Origin: JBGRQB01 sp041725875
GTDB lineage: Bacteria > Bacteroidota > Ignavibacteria > Ignavibacteriales > Melioribacteraceae
DNA: 51,319 nucleotides
NCBI GenBank assembly: GCA_041725875.1
Contig: JBGRQB010000011.1
Location: 1 to 51,319, forward strand
Direction: 5' to 3'
The notes under the pieces were generated by a model. That model saw only the letters and a list, made by a program, of their open reading frames with translations. It did no database searches and was not told the origin of the DNA. The first letter of the stretch is position 1. Each line of letters begins with the position of its first letter. Below are positions 51,015-51,319 of the stretch, one piece after another. The position numbers were made by a program, and so were the translations under genes.

Positions 51015-51104
51015 TTTATCGACATTAAAATTTTAAAGCAAAATAGTTTGTTTAACGGTTTATTGCAAGAATTAAATTAGAGGAAAAAACTGTGGGGTAA
51101 AAAA

Positions 51105-51126
51105 AAGTCTCCCAAGCGGGAGACTT
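51105..51126 (-). terminator. Terminator after the S41-like peptidase gene
   Basis: A 9-bp stem (aagtctccc / gggagactt) with an AAGC loop is followed on the minus strand by eight T residues. Confidence 0.9.
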
Positions 51127-51134
51127 CTAGAATT

Positions 51135-51319
51135 TTATTTTAATTGATTTAACAATGTGTCGACAGCTTTTTTCAACTGTTCGTCAACTCCTTTTTTTCT
51201 TGCATCAGGAGAATTGTTTAAATCGATATCTGGTCTTGCAGGTTCCCATTCCATATTTTTTTCAGTCTTCTTAACATACCAGGCTCTGTAAGGTTTACGT
51301 ACATAAGTTCCGTCAATTA
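51135..51319 (-). CDS. S41 family / tricorn-protease-like peptidase, C-terminal fragment
   Basis: Only the last 61 residues are in the window, because the frame runs off the right edge. They read as the C-terminal part of tricorn-type S41 peptidases. The recognisable pieces are 'IDGTYVRKPYRAWYV', 'NMEWEPARPDIDLNNSPDARKKG' and a final 'DEQLKKAVDTLLNQL' (the family's 'Pdi....P......G.DpQL..Av' ending). The catalytic Ser and His/Lys lie outside the window. The fragment ends right before a strong terminator. Confidence 0.72.
   Translation of the reverse strand, partial: IDGTYVRKPYRAWYVKKTEKNMEWEPARPDIDLNNSPDARKKGVDEQLKKAVDTLLNQLK

Overview
The window looks like a chromosomal segment of an AT-rich member of the Bacteroidota/Chlorobi radiation, most likely an Ignavibacteria-type bacterium. 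This is an inference. The supporting signs are a C-terminal type IX secretion sorting domain of the 'NYPNPFNPAT...LGQEV..LV' kind (gene at 45237-47105), several lipoproteins with Bacteroidota-like N-termini, low GC, and a housekeeping gene set (rsmD, coaD, tex, lgt, nadBCA, aconitase). I found no rRNA, tRNA, CRISPR array, transposase or phage gene. Nearly all of the sequence is dense protein-coding DNA, with strong hairpin terminators at most strand switches.

Layout. 0-5.5 kb: the end of a short-chain dehydrogenase, a methyltransferase/NAD-binding pair, a RidA-family protein, a B12-type radical SAM protein, and a pseudouridine synthase whose usual N-terminal domain is a separate overlapping gene. 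5.6-9.3 kb: a lipoprotein, a very small beta-carbonic-anhydrase-like protein, a secreted M28 peptidase and a MOSC protein. 9.4-19.2 kb: two large orphan sensor kinases flanking a lipoprotein with OB-like domains, a YeeZ-like SDR, an uncharacterised TIM-barrel-like protein with conserved-looking cysteines, a small secreted protein and a HAD phosphatase. 19.2-23.3 kb: a DNA glycosylase, rsmD, coaD, and a sodium:solute symporter with a tiny membrane partner. 23.5-30 kb: pstS-pstC-pstA-pstB-phoU followed by tex. 30-37.3 kb: a DUF2235 hydrolase, a membrane protein plus a basic repeat protein, gmhA, aconitase, and an ADP-forming acyl-CoA synthetase locus. 37.4-43.9 kb: an rRNA m5C methyltransferase, a hypothetical gene, lgt, and nadB-nadC-nadA. 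44-51.3 kb: a propeller-like lipoprotein, a secreted metzincin-like protease with a T9SS tag, a second B12/radical SAM protein with unusual cysteine spacing, a lipoprotein, a GNAT acetyltransferase, and the C-terminus of an S41/tricorn-like peptidase.

How the genes work together. The clear functional units are phosphate uptake (pstSCAB-phoU), de novo NAD synthesis (aspartate to quinolinate to nicotinate mononucleotide), coenzyme A synthesis, TCA/acetate metabolism (aconitase and the ADP-forming acyl-CoA synthetase), envelope biogenesis (lgt, gmhA, several lipoproteins) and extracellular or periplasmic proteolysis (M28, metzincin, S41).

Most notable. Two neighbouring loci, 31291-32133 and 35237-37312, each look like one protein cut by a single in-frame stop codon. 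At the acyl-CoA synthetase the stop (TAA, 35879-35881) sits exactly between the alpha and beta modules, and recognisable coding sequence resumes directly after it. At the other locus a TAG (31609-31611) separates two frames that share the same short basic motif, four copies in all. I saw no established defence system or mobile island. The best candidates for undescribed biology are these two interrupted loci, the 604-residue TIM-barrel-like protein and the split pseudouridine synthase.
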